NCBI RefSeq assembly: GCF_907164555.1
Contig: NZ_CAJQZC010000003.1
Span: forward strand, 372,001-436,000
From: Paraburkholderia saeva
GTDB taxonomy: Bacteria > Pseudomonadota > Gammaproteobacteria > Burkholderiales > Burkholderiaceae
Direction of reading: 5' to 3'
Length of the DNA: 64,000 bases
Made by a program: the position numbers and the translations under genes
Notes under the pieces: generated by a model
What the model was told of the DNA's origin: nothing
The model's input: only the letters and a program-made list of their open reading frames with translations
The model's database searches: none
Shown here: piece after piece, positions 63,448 to 64,000 of the stretch
How the letters are laid out: every line of letters begins with the position of its first letter
Position numbering within the stretch: position 1 is the stretch's first letter

Positions 63448-63463
63448 CCGAGGTGAATCAGCC

Positions 63464-64000
63464 ATGACTGCCGCATTCCTGCAAATCCAGCGCCTGCGCA
63501 AGACCTACGACGACGTCGTCGCCATCGACCAGGTATCGCTCGATGTCCGCAAAGGCGAGTTCATGACCTTTCTCGGGCCGTCCGGTTCGGGCAAGAGCAC
63601 GACGCTGTATATCGTCGCGGGCTTTCAGGAGCCGAGCGAAGGACGCGTGTTGCTCGACGGCAAGCCGTTGCTCTCCGTCGCACCGAACAAGCGCCACATC
63701 GGCATGGTGTTTCAGCGCTATACGCTGTTTCCGCATCTGACGGTGGGCGAGAACATCGCTTTCCCGTTGCGCGTGCGCCGCCGTCCCGATGCCGAAGTGA
63801 AGGCCAAGGTCGAACAGATGCTGAAGCTCGTGCATCTGTCCGAGTGCCGCGACCGGATGCCCGCGCAACTGTCGGGCGGGCAGCAGCAGCGCGTCGCGAT
63901 TGCCCGCGCGCTCGCCTATGATCCGCCCGTGCTGCTGATGGACGAACCGCTCTCCGCGCTCGACAAGAAACTGCGCGAGGAAATCCAGCTCGAACTGCGC
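63464..64000 (+). CDS. ABC transporter ATPase, PotA-like (truncated by window end)
   Basis: The first 179 codons are present. Walker A is GPSGSGKST, the Q-loop segment is VFQRYTLFP, the signature is LSGGQQQR and Walker B is VLLMDEPL, followed by the D-loop SALD. This is the energy-providing subunit of the polyamine-type importer. The gene continues beyond the window. Confidence 0.93.
   Translation, partial: MTAAFLQIQRLRKTYDDVVAIDQVSLDVRKGEFMTFLGPSGSGKSTTLYIVAGFQEPSEGRVLLDGKPLLSVAPNKRHIGMVFQRYTLFPHLTVGENIAFPLRVRRRPDAEVKAKVEQMLKLVHLSECRDRMPAQLSGGQQQRVAIARALAYDPPVLLMDEPLSALDKKLREEIQLELR

Noticed and set aside
1..64000. CRISPR arrays, tRNA or rRNA genes, insertion sequences
   Set aside because: I saw no regularly spaced repeats, no cloverleaf-like sequence with CCA-type ends and no transposase motifs. 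Formal scans were not possible here.

Overview
This 64 kb window is GC-rich, densely coded chromosome of a betaproteobacterium, most likely Paraburkholderia or a close relative in the Burkholderiaceae. The assignment rests on families typical of that group (DUF4148 secreted protein, DUF2957-type lipoprotein remnant, the DUF3348/DUF802/OmpA/DUF2894 cluster, a YdeP-type oxidoreductase) and on strong G/C bias in third codon positions. I found no rRNA, tRNA, CRISPR array, insertion sequence or phage gene. All calls are by eye; no database search was run.

Layout. 0.1-11.2 kb: carboxylate/CoA catabolism. It holds a GntR/FCD repressor with a small membrane protein, formyl-CoA:oxalate CoA-transferase (frc), an FAH-family hydrolase, a membrane protein, two LysR regulators, an OxlT-like transporter, an aldehyde dehydrogenase and a PanE-like reductase. 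A perfect 14-bp palindrome occurs three times, before the repressor and before frc. A separate AT-rich 12-mer recurs before three transcription units around the first LysR gene. 11.4-19.5 kb: LysE exporter, lipoprotein, DUF2252 protein, GlsB protein, polysaccharide deacetylase, a decayed DUF2957 lipoprotein gene and a GAF-PAS-PAS-GGDEF diguanylate cyclase. 19.8-21.9 kb: an AbiEi/AbiEii-type toxin-antitoxin pair behind an array of TCGTACA/TGTACGA heptamers. 22.5-33.4 kb: housekeeping genes (SDR, sirtuin, DUF938 methyltransferase, 6-phosphogluconate dehydrogenase, DUF4148, cupin, NlpD-like lipoprotein, threonine aldolase, MFS exporter) and a histidine kinase that has lost most of its ATPase domain. 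33.7-42.8 kb: glycogen phosphorylase, a pepsin-like lipoprotein, a pyruvate-oxidase-like ThDP enzyme and, divergently, a YdeP-like molybdoenzyme.

43.8-49.5 kb: a five-gene alternative caa3-type terminal oxidase cluster ending in a tri-heme cytochrome c. Its subunit I keeps all metal ligands but lacks the conserved Glu and Lys of the proton pathways. 49.7-53.8 kb: a compact reverse-strand operon encoding DUF3348, a MotA/ExbB-like membrane protein with a coiled-coil tail of about 500 residues (DUF802), a MotB/OmpA-like stator protein with the membrane Asp, and DUF2894. Its two central proteins have the architecture of the ZorA/ZorB motor, but no Zorya effectors are present. I regard this as the best candidate for an undescribed system.

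54.2-64 kb: a GntR regulator, a paired operator and a long forward catabolic operon. It encodes an amino-acid-synthesis family protein, alpha/beta hydrolase, flavin reductase fused to a degenerate Nudix-like domain, LLM monooxygenase, aldehyde dehydrogenase, NIPSNAP protein and a spermidine/putrescine-type ABC importer whose ATPase runs off the window. The gene set suggests oxidative opening of an imported, probably nitrogen-containing compound, substrate unknown. Several remnants (DUF2957 lipoprotein, a 63-codon shrunken SDR, the truncated kinase, an orphan coding-like stretch near 43.3 kb) show that the accessory gaps are decaying.
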